NCBI GenBank assembly: GCA_002803225.1 | Contig: NXFV01000503.1 | Location: 1-64,000, forward strand | Reading direction: 5' to 3' | Length of the DNA: 64,000 bases | Source: Gamarada debralockiae | Taxonomy: Eukaryota; Ascomycota; Leotiomycetes; Helotiales; Hyphodiscaceae | In this document: positions 47,579 to 57,989 of the stretch, one piece after another | Position numbering within the stretch: position 1 is the stretch's first letter | Layout: each line of letters starts with the position of its first letter | The notes under the pieces: model-generated | Seen by the model: the letters and a program-made list of their open reading frames with translations, nothing else | Databases searched by the model: none | Told to the model about the DNA's origin: nothing | Program-made: the position numbers and the translations under genes

Positions 47579-48025
47579 ATGTCAGCCTTCATCACCGACC
47601 TCTTCCAGTCTATCTTCACCCCTGGTCCCACCTCCACCCTCCTTGTCGCAACAAACGTCTCCTTCGCATGCCTACAAGTCGTGCTCCTCCTCCTTCTCAT
47701 CGCAACCTACAGCATCCACTTCCTCATACTATCTTTCCTGAGCGCAGGTCTCTGGTGGGCGATCAACTGGTTTGTGTCGGAGCTCAAAGCCGCTCAAACA
47801 TTGGAGGAAGAGAAGCAGCGGCGAATGGAGGAAATGGCCGAGGATAGTGAGACGGAAGCAGAGACCGTCATAGATACGGAAGGTGCGGGGAGCAAGGAGG
47901 TGGAGGTGGTGGAGCAGACGGGGGAGTTGAAGGATCGTGGTGGTGGAGAGGGGAGTAGGTCGGAGGCAGAGGCGAGTACGGAGGATGAGTGGGAGAGGGT
48001 GAGCGAGAATGAGAAGGATAAGTGA
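47579..48025 (+). CDS. pkr1: V-ATPase assembly factor Pkr1
   Basis: Pkr1 is a small ER membrane protein that helps assemble the V0 sector of the vacuolar H+-ATPase. One exon gives 148 residues. The start M-S-A-F-I-T-D-L-F-Q-S-I-F-T-P-G matches the family's N-terminus. Two hydrophobic helices follow (T-L-L-V-A-T-N-V-S-F-A-C-L-Q-V-V-L-L-L and Y-S-I-H-F-L-I-L-S-F-L-S-A-G-L-W-W), then A-I-N-W-F-V-S-E-L. The second half is a charged, Glu-rich tail ending S-E-N-E-K-D-K, longer than in yeast. The start at 47579 was chosen over the in-frame upstream ATG at 47486 because similarity begins here. Confidence 0.88.
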   Translation: MSAFITDLFQSIFTPGPTSTLLVATNVSFACLQVVLLLLLIATYSIHFLILSFLSAGLWWAINWFVSELKAAQTLEEEKQRRMEEMAEDSETEAETVIDTEGAGSKEVEVVEQTGELKDRGGGEGSRSEAEASTEDEWERVSENEKDK

Positions 48026-48438
48026 GGGAGAGGTCAAGGACATGCGGCGGCGTTTGTTTTATACCCCATATCTGTGGCGAGTCCTGGAAGTTACGAGTTA
48101 TGATACTTCACTTAGACGGAGGGGCTTGATGGCCGGGTCTATGGAGGGAATCTTGCCCTATTGAGAGATACAGGTTCCAATACATCTCGGAGATGAACCT
48201 CCCACTTTACTATGCCTCTCTCATCCAAATGACTTTCTACCTCTCGTGTTGAGGTCTTAATTCTCGCGTACCAGAAGCTCAATACCAAAAAAATCACGTG
48301 ATTGTCCGGACCTCCCAAAAATTCGCGACCAGAGCTTCAAATGTTTGCGTGCCGCCAAATCACATCCAACACAAAACCACATCACTCCAAACACCATAGG
48401 CGGCAATCTCACGGTCTGAACGCCATCATACCGCCGCA
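48026..48438. promoter_or_regulatory. smd1 upstream region
   Basis: This 413-nt gap between pkr1 and smd1, both on the plus strand, contains the palindrome at 48293-48302 and otherwise nothing I recognise. Confidence 0.4.
48293..48302. promoter_or_regulatory. palindrome ATCACGTGAT upstream of smd1
   Basis: A 10-bp perfect palindrome with a CACGTG E-box core, 137 bp upstream of the smd1 start codon. The same TCACGTGA core lies upstream of apc2 (5191-5198). A bHLH-type site is inferred from sequence alone. Confidence 0.4.
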
Positions 48439-48981
48439 ATGAAGCTCGTCAGGTAAGCCTATTCCCCCAGACCTGCCTCATTCTGGCACAAGCTGAGCTC
48501 TCTCCTTCAAGGCTCCTACACGAAACTCCTGACTGACTCTTTTGCCCTGGGTAGGTTCTTAATGAAATGCGCGAACGAGACCGTGACAATTGAACTCAAA
48601 AATGGTATATACTTCCTTACTTGACCCATTCTGTAAAAGGCTGCTAATAGTTGGACAGGCACAATCATCCACGGCACCATCACATCAGTTTCTCCCCAAA
48701 TGAACACAGCTCTCCGAACCGTCAAGATGACTCAACGCGGTCGCGACCCCATTTCCCTTGATACGATCAACCTCCGCGGCTCGACGATCAGATACTACAT
48801 CCTCCCTGACTCGCTCCCGCTGGATACGCTCTTGATTGATGATGCGCCCAAGCCGAAGAATAAGGCGAGGAAGGAAGTCGCGGATAGAGGTGGTGCGCGG
48901 GGTGGTAGGGGGCGTGGAGGACCGAGGGGACGGGGTGGAAGAGGTGGTGGACGGGGTCGTGGTGGTGGAAGAGGATTCTAA
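48439..48981 (+). CDS. smd1: small nuclear ribonucleoprotein SmD1
   Basis: SmD1 is one of the seven Sm-ring proteins on U1, U2, U4 and U5 snRNAs and is needed for splicing. Three exons (48439-48452, 48555-48604, 48659-48981) close in frame to 128 residues. The Sm1 motif runs from [16 protein letters not shown] to [12 protein letters not shown]. Sm2 contains [15 protein letters not shown]. The C-terminus is an R-G-G-rich tail, the usual target of arginine methylation. The first coding exon is only 14 nt (M-K-L-V plus two bases), an ancient feature of this gene in many fungi by my recollection. Confidence 0.95.
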
Positions 48982-49216
48982 GGGATTGTGGAACGGGCGG
49001 TATTTTGAGAACTTGAAGGGAAGGGGCGAGTTGGGTGCGATCTGCTACTTCTCATGGCTCTGAAGAGCATGTTGCTGGATATGTGGCTTGGAGAAGAGAA
49101 AAGCTATGCACGGCTTGGGATCATTGGCGTTTGTGGATCAAAATGAGGCAATCACACATTTCACGCGCACCATCTTCTTATTGGTCTTCAAGGGTATCTT
49201 ATTTACGTTTCTCATA

Positions 49217-50005
49217 TTATGCTTCAGCTGGTGATGGCTCACGCCATACCCTGATGATCTGCAGCTTCTCCCATCCTCCTTTCTTCCCACTGCTTCCTAC
49301 TGTCTCCGCCCTCCAATCCGCTCGCTTATCCCTCATTCTTTGCTTTATAGCCTCCGGCTTGTTCTGAGCACAGAGCAAGACATACGCACATCCTCGATCT
49401 CTACTCAAGATTTCTGGCAGGGCATCAAGCAACCGATCAGTGATCTCCATCCCCTCCGCACCTCCAGCATATGACAGCTCTAGCAACTTCGAATCATCCT
49501 CGAAAGTCGGTTCTCCAACACTGTCCTTTGCTTCTGGTAACGCAGGTAGACCTGGAGTTGGCACATAAGGCGGATTGAAGATCAGCACGTCCACCATTCC
49601 AGCCCTCAGAGGACTCGTGAGATCCCCAGCCAAATTCCCTAAATAAATCCCATGTGACTTCCCCTGCTCGACCTGCTCCTTCTCCGCAACCTTGACAGTT
49701 TGGGCAGTAGCCTCGCATGCGTGCCGATTCACATCCACTCCAGCCGTGAGGATATCTGCTCTCCCGAAGATGATTTCCGCATGGGCATGTACGAAGGAGA
49801 GAACGACTCCAGATCCTGTGCCTATTTCGACCACGAATGGAGCTGGTGGACTCCTCCCATCTGTATTCGATGAGACATTGAAGCGTTGTTGAAGGAAAGC
49901 CTTCTCAGGCTCAGAAGATAGTGTGTCGAGCAGTAAAAAGGAATCTTCCGCCGGCTCGTAAATCCTCTCGAATGCTACATGAGATGTCGATGGCGTAGGA
50001 AGCAT
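49217..50005 (-). CDS. mtq2: eRF1 glutamine methyltransferase Mtq2
   Basis: Mtq2 (HemK2) with Trm112 methylates the GGQ glutamine of release factor eRF1 in the cytosol. One exon gives 262 residues. The SAM-binding loop reads E-I-G-T-G-S-G-V-V-L at 60-69 and the catalytic N-P-P-Y is at 144-147. The N-terminus has the family's Y-E-P-A-E-D-S-F-L-L-L-D near 16. The length fits. The start is near 200 bp from the divergent sdh7/acn9 gene, so the two probably share a promoter. Confidence 0.93.
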   Translation of the reverse strand: MLPTPSTSHVAFERIYEPAEDSFLLLDTLSSEPEKAFLQQRFNVSSNTDGRSPPAPFVVEIGTGSGVVLSFVHAHAEIIFGRADILTAGVDVNRHACEATAQTVKVAEKEQVEQGKSHGIYLGNLAGDLTSPLRAGMVDVLIFNPPYVPTPGLPALPEAKDSVGEPTFEDDSKLLELSYAGGAEGMEITDRLLDALPEILSRDRGCAYVLLCAQNKPEAIKQRMRDKRADWRAETVGSSGKKGGWEKLQIIRVWREPSPAEA

Positions 50006-50200
50006 TTCCTTTTCTCCCCAAGTTCTTCGAGGCGAATTTTTGGTAGTTTTTGATGTGTGGTGTGCAAGGCTGACGATTTTCGTGTTCCTGGAAAGTTTTG
50101 CCGACTCCGATTCACGACGCCTTTCCGAGGCTCGACTTCAAAGATCCTCGACTTCTTCGTTCCTGACCTTGTGTTGACAACAACAACAACATTGAGCAAG

Positions 50201-50739
50201 ATGAGGATACATCCACGATTACTCTACGCAACGCCCACAACGGCCGGCACCACAAAGGGTTTCAAACCAGCTCCATTGGCTCTACTGCCACCAATACCGT
50301 TATACAGGAGATTGTTTCGAGCGCATAGGAAGTGTCTGCCGAGGGAGATGCGATTACTTGGTGATGAATATATAAAGGCTGAGTTTAGGGCTCATAGGAA
50401 TGTGGAGAATCCAGTGCATATTGTACGTACGATGTTTAATGGGGGAATAGAAGGCCAGATCGTGGATGTTGGCTAATGTGTTGATGGGCAGATTGGATTC
50501 TTGACGGAGTGGCAGATGTATGCGCAGAAGTTGGAGGGGGACTCTTGGATTGGTGAGCGTATGGATGTTGGGAAGATTGAGAAGATGAGTGGTGAGTGCT
50601 GTTATCTTTGGGGAGAGAGGGGGGAGGGAGATGGTGCTGATTGTGATTTGCAGATCAACAGCTGGGACAGATGTATGAGCTTATGCAGGCGATACGGAAG
50701 AGGGAATTAGAAGAGAACGATCCCGAGCAACAGAAATGA
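50201..50739 (+). CDS. acn9: succinate dehydrogenase assembly factor 3 (SDHAF3/ACN9)
   Basis: This LYR-family mitochondrial matrix protein protects and matures the iron-sulfur subunit of complex II. Three exons (50201-50422, 50492-50591, 50654-50739) close in frame to 135 residues. The LYR-type motif is seen as [11 protein letters not shown] near 29, then [18 protein letters not shown]. The later exons add [10 protein letters not shown] and Q-L-G-Q-M-Y-E-L-M. An upstream in-frame ATG at 50057 would add 48 residues not seen in the family, so 50201 is used. Confidence 0.9.
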
Positions 50740-51188
50740 GGGCAGCACATATAATTCAGCCGCAGGGAACATACGAAAGAGCACACGGGACTACCCAATG
50801 ATGGGGTATTGTAGTTGCGAAATGGCTTCGGAGGTCAGACCACTGCTCTGAATGCAAAAGCCGGAGGAGAAAGAACATCATGGCGCATTAGACGGATTAT
50901 GGATGATTCACGACATTTACTGAATTCCATTATTTAGGTTTGGACAAGGCTCTTAGGGATGACTAGGTGAGGTGTATAACAGCAATGTCATGTGTGATTC
51001 ATGTTCGTCCCCAGATACAACTCCTGCAAAATTGAATTACTTTATAGAAGGTCATTCAAGAAGACAAACATCTTTTGTGCAACAGACATTCAAGCTCATC
51101 CTCAGCAACATCTACCTTCACAATCGACATAGCTCAAGTCAACCAACACCCTCACGCACTCTTATCACTCTTCCTTCGCAACCAAAAG
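50740..51188. other. intergenic region
   Basis: About 450 nt of non-coding sequence between acn9 and the next gene. Nothing is recognised. Confidence 0.4.
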
Positions 51189-51477
51189 ATGTGCACCACC
51201 AAGCACTTCAAATCTCCCGACTGGGATCACAAGTGGCTCGAAGTCGACACTCCCTGCGGCTACGGCAAAGGATTCAGCACCTGTTCCTCTTTCCACGGTG
51301 GCACGCGCCAGAGCAGCGGCCTGTCCCAAATTCTACTCGGCGACCACAGAAGACTGTCCATGGCATGGACTGAAGGGCAACTACGACTTCAACTGCATCC
51401 GAATGGTGGAGAGAACCAGATACGGAATATGCCTCCCAGACGAAAGAGCGCCAGTGCCGGTGGTCGCTATTATGTAG
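51189..51477 (+). pseudogene. small conserved Cys-containing protein with an apparent frameshift
   Basis: The first frame reads M-C-T-T-K-H-F-K-S-P-D-W-D-H-K-W-L-E, then P-C-G-Y-G-K-G-F-S-T-C-S-S-F. Near 51297-51306 the protein-like sequence moves to a second frame (A-A-A-C-P-K-F-Y-S-A-T-T-E-D-C-P-W-H-G-L) and runs to a stop at 51477. The total of 289 nt is not divisible by three and no intron fits the junction. The S-P-D-W segment looks like a C-x-x-C pair that lost both cysteines. I recall similar small zinc-ribbon-like fungal proteins but no function. A sequencing error could explain the shift but not the cysteine changes. Confidence 0.55.
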
Positions 51478-51579
51478 CCAGGGGAAGAATGGGTGCGCAG
51501 AGAGATTGGTGGAAGACGGTGGATGGGGGAGAAATATGTATTGGAAGTAAGGTATAATATGTACAAAACTGGCAAAGGA

Positions 51580-52880
51580 CTATTCGGCATCGAGGGGTGC
51601 CACGGGTGGTTGATCGTTGACTTGGATTCCTCCTCTCTTCTTCTCTGCCGAATCGTGGAAAGGCAATTTCCATCCTCCCTCCGTCTCCGGCGTCGCAAGC
51701 CACAATCTCATCAAATGTCTTCTTGGGGTTGGTGGCGCATGGTCTTTGTACGCGGTTCTTGCATGTAACACGTGTTCATTGCTCAGGAACTGAATATCAC
51801 CAACTTCGAGGATCATGTGCAGTCTCAAGCGATGGCATGTCTCTTCCAAGACTTTGGCAGCTTCGATTTGTTCAGGAGACAGGTGGGGAATGACACCAGC
51901 GTTCATGAACCGGTCGAGCGATTTTATGTAGTAGGGATCCCATTTCGAGTACACCCGTCCGTTAGGCCCTTTCTCGAGGTAGAAGACGGAGGTGCGGATA
52001 TATAGTTCTTCGCCGACGCTGGTCTCTCCTTTGCGGTCAAAGTACCAGATTGGTTTGGTCAAGGTCTCGGCGACATCTGGACGTTCTCTTTGGAGGGTAT
52101 TCCAGACGTGGTGGGAGGAGACGATATCTGACTCGCCGCCTTCGAGGGCTCGGGCAATGCAGAGAAGTCCTACGATGTCTGAATCGTCGGCGTGGAAGAA
52201 TTGGCTGGAAGTTTTATCAGTGTTGAAATAGACAAACATATGAATGCACGACTTACCGAGCATTTGTTCTGTAAATCCGTACTTTGTCAATTTGCTTTGG
52301 GTCATCGCCGAGATCTTTGACATGTCCAAGGACGTGGCCACGACCGTTTTGACTGACGAAGTATCCGAGATATGTTCCTAATCCCATATATGCAACGGCG
52401 GACTTATGGTTGCCCCATTTCTCTACTGGGAATCCTTTGAAGAGAATGAAGCCCTTTCCGTTGAGGATCTCTGTCTTAATCGAGTTCAGTAACACTGAGA
52501 ACTTTGGTAGAGGGAAGTTGTCCTGGAAGTCATCAGTGGGGTTTGCATGCCACTGGATGAGGGCTTACCTTTGAGATGCCAGTCAGAGGAGTCTTGGCAG
52601 TAAGGAACTTGTCTGACACAGTACTGAGCTCTGCAATCTCTTCCTCGCTGAATACATGCACCCATCTCTCTGGGTTGTTTGTATAATCCTCTGCCTTCCA
52701 AACAGTCTCTCCAGAGATCTCCTTAGGGAAATCGGAGTAGGGTCTCAAGAGCCCGTAAAGTGGGGGATGTTGGCCAGACGTTTTGATTCCATCAGGGAAA
52801 ATCTTCCTGTCCACTACCTTTTGAGTGTTGGACAAAAGGTGGGGTGCGGTCGGCTGGTTGTCAAGAATTGAGGGTGCCAT
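51580..52880 (-). CDS. TauD/TfdA-type Fe(II)/2-oxoglutarate dioxygenase
   Basis: Enzymes of this group hydroxylate small substrates using Fe(II), O2 and 2-oxoglutarate; fungal members include taurine-type and other catabolic dioxygenases, and the substrate here is unknown. Three exons (52880-52569, 52522-52257, 52204-51580) close in frame to 400 residues. The iron triad is visible as H197-A-D199 in F-F-H-A-D-D-S-D and H340 in V-L-H-A-R-T-A-Y. An arginine for 2-oxoglutarate lies in R-R-H-L-M-R-L-W-L near 360. L-G-Y-F-V-S-Q-N-G-R-G-H-V-L-G near 160 also fits the family. The gene is intact and divergent from the helicase gene. Confidence 0.86.
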
Positions 52881-53311
52881 ATTGATATGCGGCTCGTACA
52901 GAATGGAGAGGTCGGAGGGGTAAATGACTGAATGAGAAACACGAAAAGAAAAGAAGGCGTTTACCTTTTATATCAATTGGATAGTCTTCTAGAATTTCCA
53001 CGCAGCCATGATGGTATCATCGAGGGGCATCCAGCTGATCCTTGGAATTGCGTGCTTTTGGTGAGACTTGCGTGGACTGAACGTGGTTAAAGCCGGGGGA
53101 GCTGGCTTATCTCTTATCAGACGTCCCGAAGGCGGTGTGGCGCGGTTTTTAATTTCATGAGCTGAGAAAAAGTGTTATCGAGTTCACTCTCGAAACAATA
53201 TCGAGAATACGTATTTAAGAGTCTCGAACTACAGTCTTTTTCCCTCCCTCACCCTAATCATCCGATAACACTCACTCATCCATTCTCATCACAATACATA
53301 CAATCGCGACA
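52881..53311. promoter_or_regulatory. shared upstream region of the dioxygenase and helicase genes
   Basis: This 431-nt gap separates two divergent start codons. It holds C/T-rich sequence just before the helicase start (53240-53290) and no coding frame. Confidence 0.4.
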
Positions 53312-56095
53312 ATGCCTGAAAAGGTTCACACGAAGTTTGACGACCACGAGGCTAACCCAATCGCACCGTCCGCCGCAAATTCCAACAGTGATTTACAAAA
53401 GGGCTCAAAGCAAGAGAGCAAGAAGACCGACCAGACGAATGGAGTAAAACGCTTTAGGGATGGCAGTCCGAAGGCCACAGCGGATGCGAAGGCAACTCAG
53501 CAAGCTCAAGACACGAATACAGCCAACACGAAGAAACAGAGAACCAACTCTCAGTCATACCCCAACGCCAATGCTACGCATGCAAAGCCAGCGGTCAATG
53601 GCACAGCATCAACAGACAATAACATCAATCGCTCTTGGCAACAGAAGGCAGGCTTCGGAAAGGGTTTTTCTCAAGGAGGGCAACATTCAAAGTCGACAGG
53701 CAAACCCATCCTACCAAATCGGGCTTATACTCAGCACGCTCTGTTGAAGACTTCGAAGGAGCTGGAGAAAGCCCGCAAGGATCTACCCATTTGGTCCAAG
53801 AAGGCAGATATTCGGTGGGCCCTAAGACACAACGATGTTCTCATCATCAACGGAGAGACGGGTTCCGGAAAGAGTACTCAAACTCCCCAATTCCTCTACA
53901 CCGAGCCTTGGTGCAAAAAGCAAACTGTCAAGATCACAAATGAAGAGGGCATGGTGGAAGACATCTCAGTCGGAGGAATGATTGCGATCACGGAACCTCG
54001 ACGAGTTGCTGCCATCACTTTGGCTCAACGTGTTGCGAAGGAGATGGGATCCTACCTCGGAAAGGAGAAACACCACCCAGGTTTAGTCGGATACTCTGTA
54101 CGATTTGATACCCTTATACCACCTGGAACGAAGATCAAGTTTGTAACTGAGGGAATGCTACTTCAAGAGATGCTCAGAGATCCCAACCTGCGTCAATATA
54201 GCGCGGTTATCGTCGATGAAATTCACGAAAGAAGCGTCGACGTCGATCTCCTCGCTGGCTTTCTTAGACAACTCATCCATGGCGACAAGAAAGGCAGAGG
54301 TGGTATCCCACTCAAGGTGGTAATCATGAGTGCTACGCTGGATCTGGGTGGCCTGAAAACTTTCTTCGCAAAGCCCGAGACCCAACCCAGGTATCAACCA
54401 GGTAAAAATCACGGACAGGATTTCTTTGGAATATATGACGACCCGAAGGAGGAAAATGCTGATTATTTAAAAGGGGGTGTGGGTCCTAATGTTGCTGGAA
54501 ATCAGTCGCCCCGATCGTCAACTGACACGAATGATACTTTTTCTTCTTGGGAAGGTTTCAGTTCCTCAGATGAATCGAACGACAAGAGCGAGGCAAAACC
54601 AGCCACGAATGGTGTTGGCGCGAACGGTGACAGTGCAAAGGCCCCTTCGAAGGACGAATCCAAATCAGGACTGTTCGACGATGATATCGCCGAGAGCGGA
54701 GTTGCCGTAGAGTACGTTGAGGGGCGACAATATCCCGTGCAAGTTTGGTACGAAAAGAATCCGTCACCGGACTACCTTCATAACATTTTGCAAACTATCC
54801 TCAAGCTACACATTACCGAGCCTCTACCTGGGGATATCCTTGCCTTTCTTACAGGACAAGAAGAAATAGAGACACTTCAAACCCAGCTCGAGGATTACGC
54901 CGGAAAATTGGCGAAAGGTGTCCCACGACTGAAGATCATACCACTTTACGGTTCACTCTCGGGACCTGCCCAGCAAGAAGCTTTTGAGAAAGTCAAGGAG
55001 CCTCGTACTCGCAAGGTTGTACTTGCTACAAACATCGCAGAAACATCCGTAACGGTCTCCGGTGTACGCTTCGTCGTTGACTGTGGCAAGTCCAAGGTCA
55101 AGCAATATCGGCCACGGTTGGGTATGGAATCGCTCTTATCCAAGCCCATCTCCAAGACCTCCGCTATTCAGCGTCAAGGTCGAGCTGGTCGAGAGGGCCC
55201 AGGCAAATGCTACCGAATCTATACGGACACGGACTTCAAGAACCTTGAGGCCGACGAGCTGCCAGAAATCCTTCGCAGTGATGTTATCGAAGCGGTCTTG
55301 AAGATGAAGGCCCGCGGCGTCGGTGATGTTCTTTCCTTCCCTCTTATGGACTCACCAGATATTGTTGCTATGGAGAAGGCACTTGTGCAGCTTCACTCCA
55401 TGGGCGCAATCGACGACCAGGGCAAGCTGACCGAGACCGGAAAAAACATGGCGTCCTACCCACTCCCAGCAGCGTACGGTCGAGTAATCATCGCTGCGGC
55501 AGAATCAGACTGTCTCCTCGAAGCCATCGACGTTATTGCATGCCTCACAACCGACTCTGAAATATTCATCCAAGCGAAATCGGAAGAGGAGCAGGAAAGT
55601 ATCGAGGAGCACCGGAAGGACCTACAGCATCGACAAGGCGACATCTTGACATACCTCAACACCATGCAGAAGTACGCTGCCGAGAGTACAGACCGCAATG
55701 AATGGTGTCGAAAGCGTCTCATCTCTCCCCGTGCGATGAGGATGGCACTCTCAATCCGGAAGCAGCTTCGACAGGTCTGCTACAAACAGAAACTCCTCTC
55801 CGAACTCCCGCCTCCGGATCCACAGCCTGCAGACATCATCTCCGAGGAGCGAGCTGAGGTTCTCACCAAGTCGTTCCTGAAGGCTTTTGCTACGAAGACG
55901 GCTGTCTTGGGTCCAGATGGAGCGTACTACACAACGGTTGGGAGGAATGTCATTGCGATTCATCCTTCCAGTGTGCTGTTTGGCAAGAAGGTGGAGGCCA
56001 TCATGTTTCTTGATCATGTGTTTACGGCCAAGAGTTATGCGAAGAAGGTTAGTGCCATTCATGCTAACTGGATTGTGGGTGCTTTGGACATGTGA
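53312..56095 (+). CDS. dhr2: DHR2-like DEAH-box RNA helicase
   Basis: Dhr2 is a nucleolar DEAH/RHA helicase needed for 18S rRNA processing; animal DHX33 is related. One exon gives 927 residues. A polar 130-residue N-terminus precedes the core. Motif I is G-E-T-G-S-G-K-S-T at 181, Ia T-E-P-R-R-V-A-A, II D-E-I-H at 302 (isoleucine instead of alanine), III S-A-T at 340, and VI Q-R-Q-G-R-A-G-R at 620. HA2 and OB-fold follow, ending W-I-V-G-A-L-D-M. Between motif III and the second RecA lobe lies a polar, Asp/Ser/Asn-rich insertion of roughly 90 residues (about 375-465). Assignment to DHR2 rather than another DEAH protein is from overall layout and length. Confidence 0.85.
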   Translation: MPEKVHTKFDDHEANPIAPSAANSNSDLQKGSKQESKKTDQTNGVKRFRDGSPKATADAKATQQAQDTNTANTKKQRTNSQSYPNANATHAKPAVNGTASTDNNINRSWQQKAGFGKGFSQGGQHSKSTGKPILPNRAYTQHALLKTSKELEKARKDLPIWSKKADIRWALRHNDVLIINGETGSGKSTQTPQFLYTEPWCKKQTVKITNEEGMVEDISVGGMIAITEPRRVAAITLAQRVAKEMGSYLGKEKHHPGLVGYSVRFDTLIPPGTKIKFVTEGMLLQEMLRDPNLRQYSAVIVDEIHERSVDVDLLAGFLRQLIHGDKKGRGGIPLKVVIMSATLDLGGLKTFFAKPETQPRYQPGKNHGQDFFGIYDDPKEENADYLKGGVGPNVAGNQSPRSSTDTNDTFSSWEGFSSSDESNDKSEAKPATNGVGANGDSAKAPSKDESKSGLFDDDIAESGVAVEYVEGRQYPVQVWYEKNPSPDYLHNILQTILKLHITEPLPGDILAFLTGQEEIETLQTQLEDYAGKLAKGVPRLKIIPLYGSLSGPAQQEAFEKVKEPRTRKVVLATNIAETSVTVSGVRFVVDCGKSKVKQYRPRLGMESLLSKPISKTSAIQRQGRAGREGPGKCYRIYTDTDFKNLEADELPEILRSDVIEAVLKMKARGVGDVLSFPLMDSPDIVAMEKALVQLHSMGAIDDQGKLTETGKNMASYPLPAAYGRVIIAAAESDCLLEAIDVIACLTTDSEIFIQAKSEEEQESIEEHRKDLQHRQGDILTYLNTMQKYAAESTDRNEWCRKRLISPRAMRMALSIRKQLRQVCYKQKLLSELPPPDPQPADIISEERAEVLTKSFLKAFATKTAVLGPDGAYYTTVGRNVIAIHPSSVLFGKKVEAIMFLDHVFTAKSYAKKVSAIHANWIVGALDM

Positions 56096-56397
56096 GCTGG
56101 TTGTCTGGTTCGAGGGGATGTGATGCATCTGCATGAAGGAGTTGGCTGCGTTATACCCAGATTTGCGACGATGATATGCCAGGAGAAGGTCAAAGAAGCG
56201 CTTCATAATTGGAGTTCAATGAACGTTATAGAAGACACTTTAAAGCATGAATTGGTGTCAGACCAAGTGTACAACTCTTTTCGGTGCATCAGCGTCCATT
56301 GCTGACCTTTTGGCCAAACCAAGAGCAGGTGATTGAGATTTGATCCTTCACCCTGAAACCGACAAGTTTCGAGTCCCTGATTAATCTCAAAAACTAT

Positions 56398-57062
56398 TCA
56401 AGCAAGCATACATTCAGTCAACCCTTCACTCCCCCTCTCATGCTCCCAAATCTTCACCACTTTCAGCCCAACTTCACCCAACAACTTCCTCCAATCAGCC
56501 TCCGTCCTCTCACAGCTCGAAAAGCTCGCCATCATAACCATATGAAGAGCCGTAATTTTCCAATCCGCATCTCTATCCGGGATAACATTGTTATTGATCA
56601 GAATCATGCTAGAGCCTCTTTTCATAGCTGAGCTGAGGTTTGCTGAGATTTCAAGACCTTTGACATCGGGCCTGTCATGCGGCAACGAGTGCAGGTAGTA
56701 TGCTTGCTCACCTGGAGGTCGGTGTTAGTGATGAGTGAGGATAGGCGAATGAAGGGGATGGGTACCTTGGATTGATTGCGGCGCGAAGAAGTCATGCGCC
56801 ATTGCCTCTATTTTGGGAGGGAGATTGGCGACGTCGTCGATGATGGAAGGCAAATGATGAGTACATGTATAGAATTCCCTTCCGCCCATTCCCATCCGGA
56901 GATTGCCTCCATGGCAGTCCCTAACCGGAGGAACAGCTCGCGAGTAGTAGAAAGTAAGTCCTTGCGAATAGAGACATCCCCTTTTATCAGTTTACTTCTA
57001 TGATAGGCGATGTCGTTTAGAAGACCGGTGATATTAGGTGCATTGGTGGTTGTTGATGACAT
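56398..57062 (-). pseudogene. O-methyltransferase relic with an internal deletion
   Basis: The first part (57062 to about 56880) encodes the N-terminal dimerisation end of a fungal class I O-methyltransferase: L-L-N-D-I-A-Y-H-R-S-K-L and G-W-E-W-A-E-G. It then jumps, with a frame change, to the late catalytic part: L-P-S-I-I-D-D-V, A-H-D-F-F-A-P-Q-S-I-Q, L-P-H-D-R-P-D-V-K and E-R-T-E-A-D-W-R-K-L-L. Some 200 residues that hold the SAM-binding loop are missing. The catalytic H-D-x-P-D block is altered to H-D-R-P-D. An intron at 56711-56766 still splices correctly. It cannot be a working methyltransferase. It resembles the sterigmatocystin-type enzymes of secondary metabolism. Confidence 0.78.
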
Positions 57063-57989
57063 CTTGAGGGGATATATGGGAATAAATGATGATTCTCAAA
57101 GGACAGGCGCTTTAGCAAGCTGTTTTGCAAGATAAATAAAGTTCTTGAATGCAAGAACTGTATGAATCTATGTTATATACTTGTCCCAGAGGTCCTACCA
57201 TCTTGATTGGCCCTACTCGTTCGGAGTATCCAATGAGAGCCGCGGATAGACTGTCTAGTTTAGGTCAAACTGTCACTCCTACTAAAGTGGTAGCTCAAAA
57301 ATAAATGACGAATATACATCAATTTGGTATGGCTGTAGGTATTTATCCGATAAAAGGAGGTGAGATGTCGGCTTTGCCATCCCGACTCTCAGCCTCGTCT
57401 TTCTGCGCTTGCAGATCACCTCCCCATTACACTTTCTGACCGATTACAACAACAAGTATGTATTTTAAGGAGAGCAACTTTCGTGTAACTCAGTATCACA
57501 ATTGTGCAGATTGATCTATTGGATTTGGCCGAAAGGAAGGCCCGCATCTTCTTTGAAAGCTATTCCTATACCAGCTTCAACATTGGCTCCTGGATCTCTG
57601 TCATATCTCGTTTAAGCTGATTCTTGACACAACTACCCATTTCCATGACCCGATGAAAGCTCGTGCAAGTCACATAAGTCGTGTAATTCTGATCATCTGC
57701 GGCATAACAGTCTAGCCGGCCTACTTAAGGCCGAATTTGTCACCTGGAGATTCTGGAGGTGGAATGCATGTCCGAGCAGGAGTGTCATAATCAGAAACTC
57801 TTCCGTGCAATATCGCATCGCCAACCTGCTTGTCGTCAGAAGATGACCCTAACAGAACAGAGAAACTAACGTCAAGTTTGTAGGTAGAATAAAATATGCC
57901 TCGATCAAATTCGACTCATATATCTCGTGGGCCCACGTGCGAGCATCAACTTGTAAAGCCCTCTTTCGAGTGACCCAAGCATTTTTCCC
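57063..57989. other. intergenic region beside the relics
   Basis: About 930 nt. No coding sequence is supported. It may contain further eroded sequence of the same locus, but I see no motif to prove it. Confidence 0.4.
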
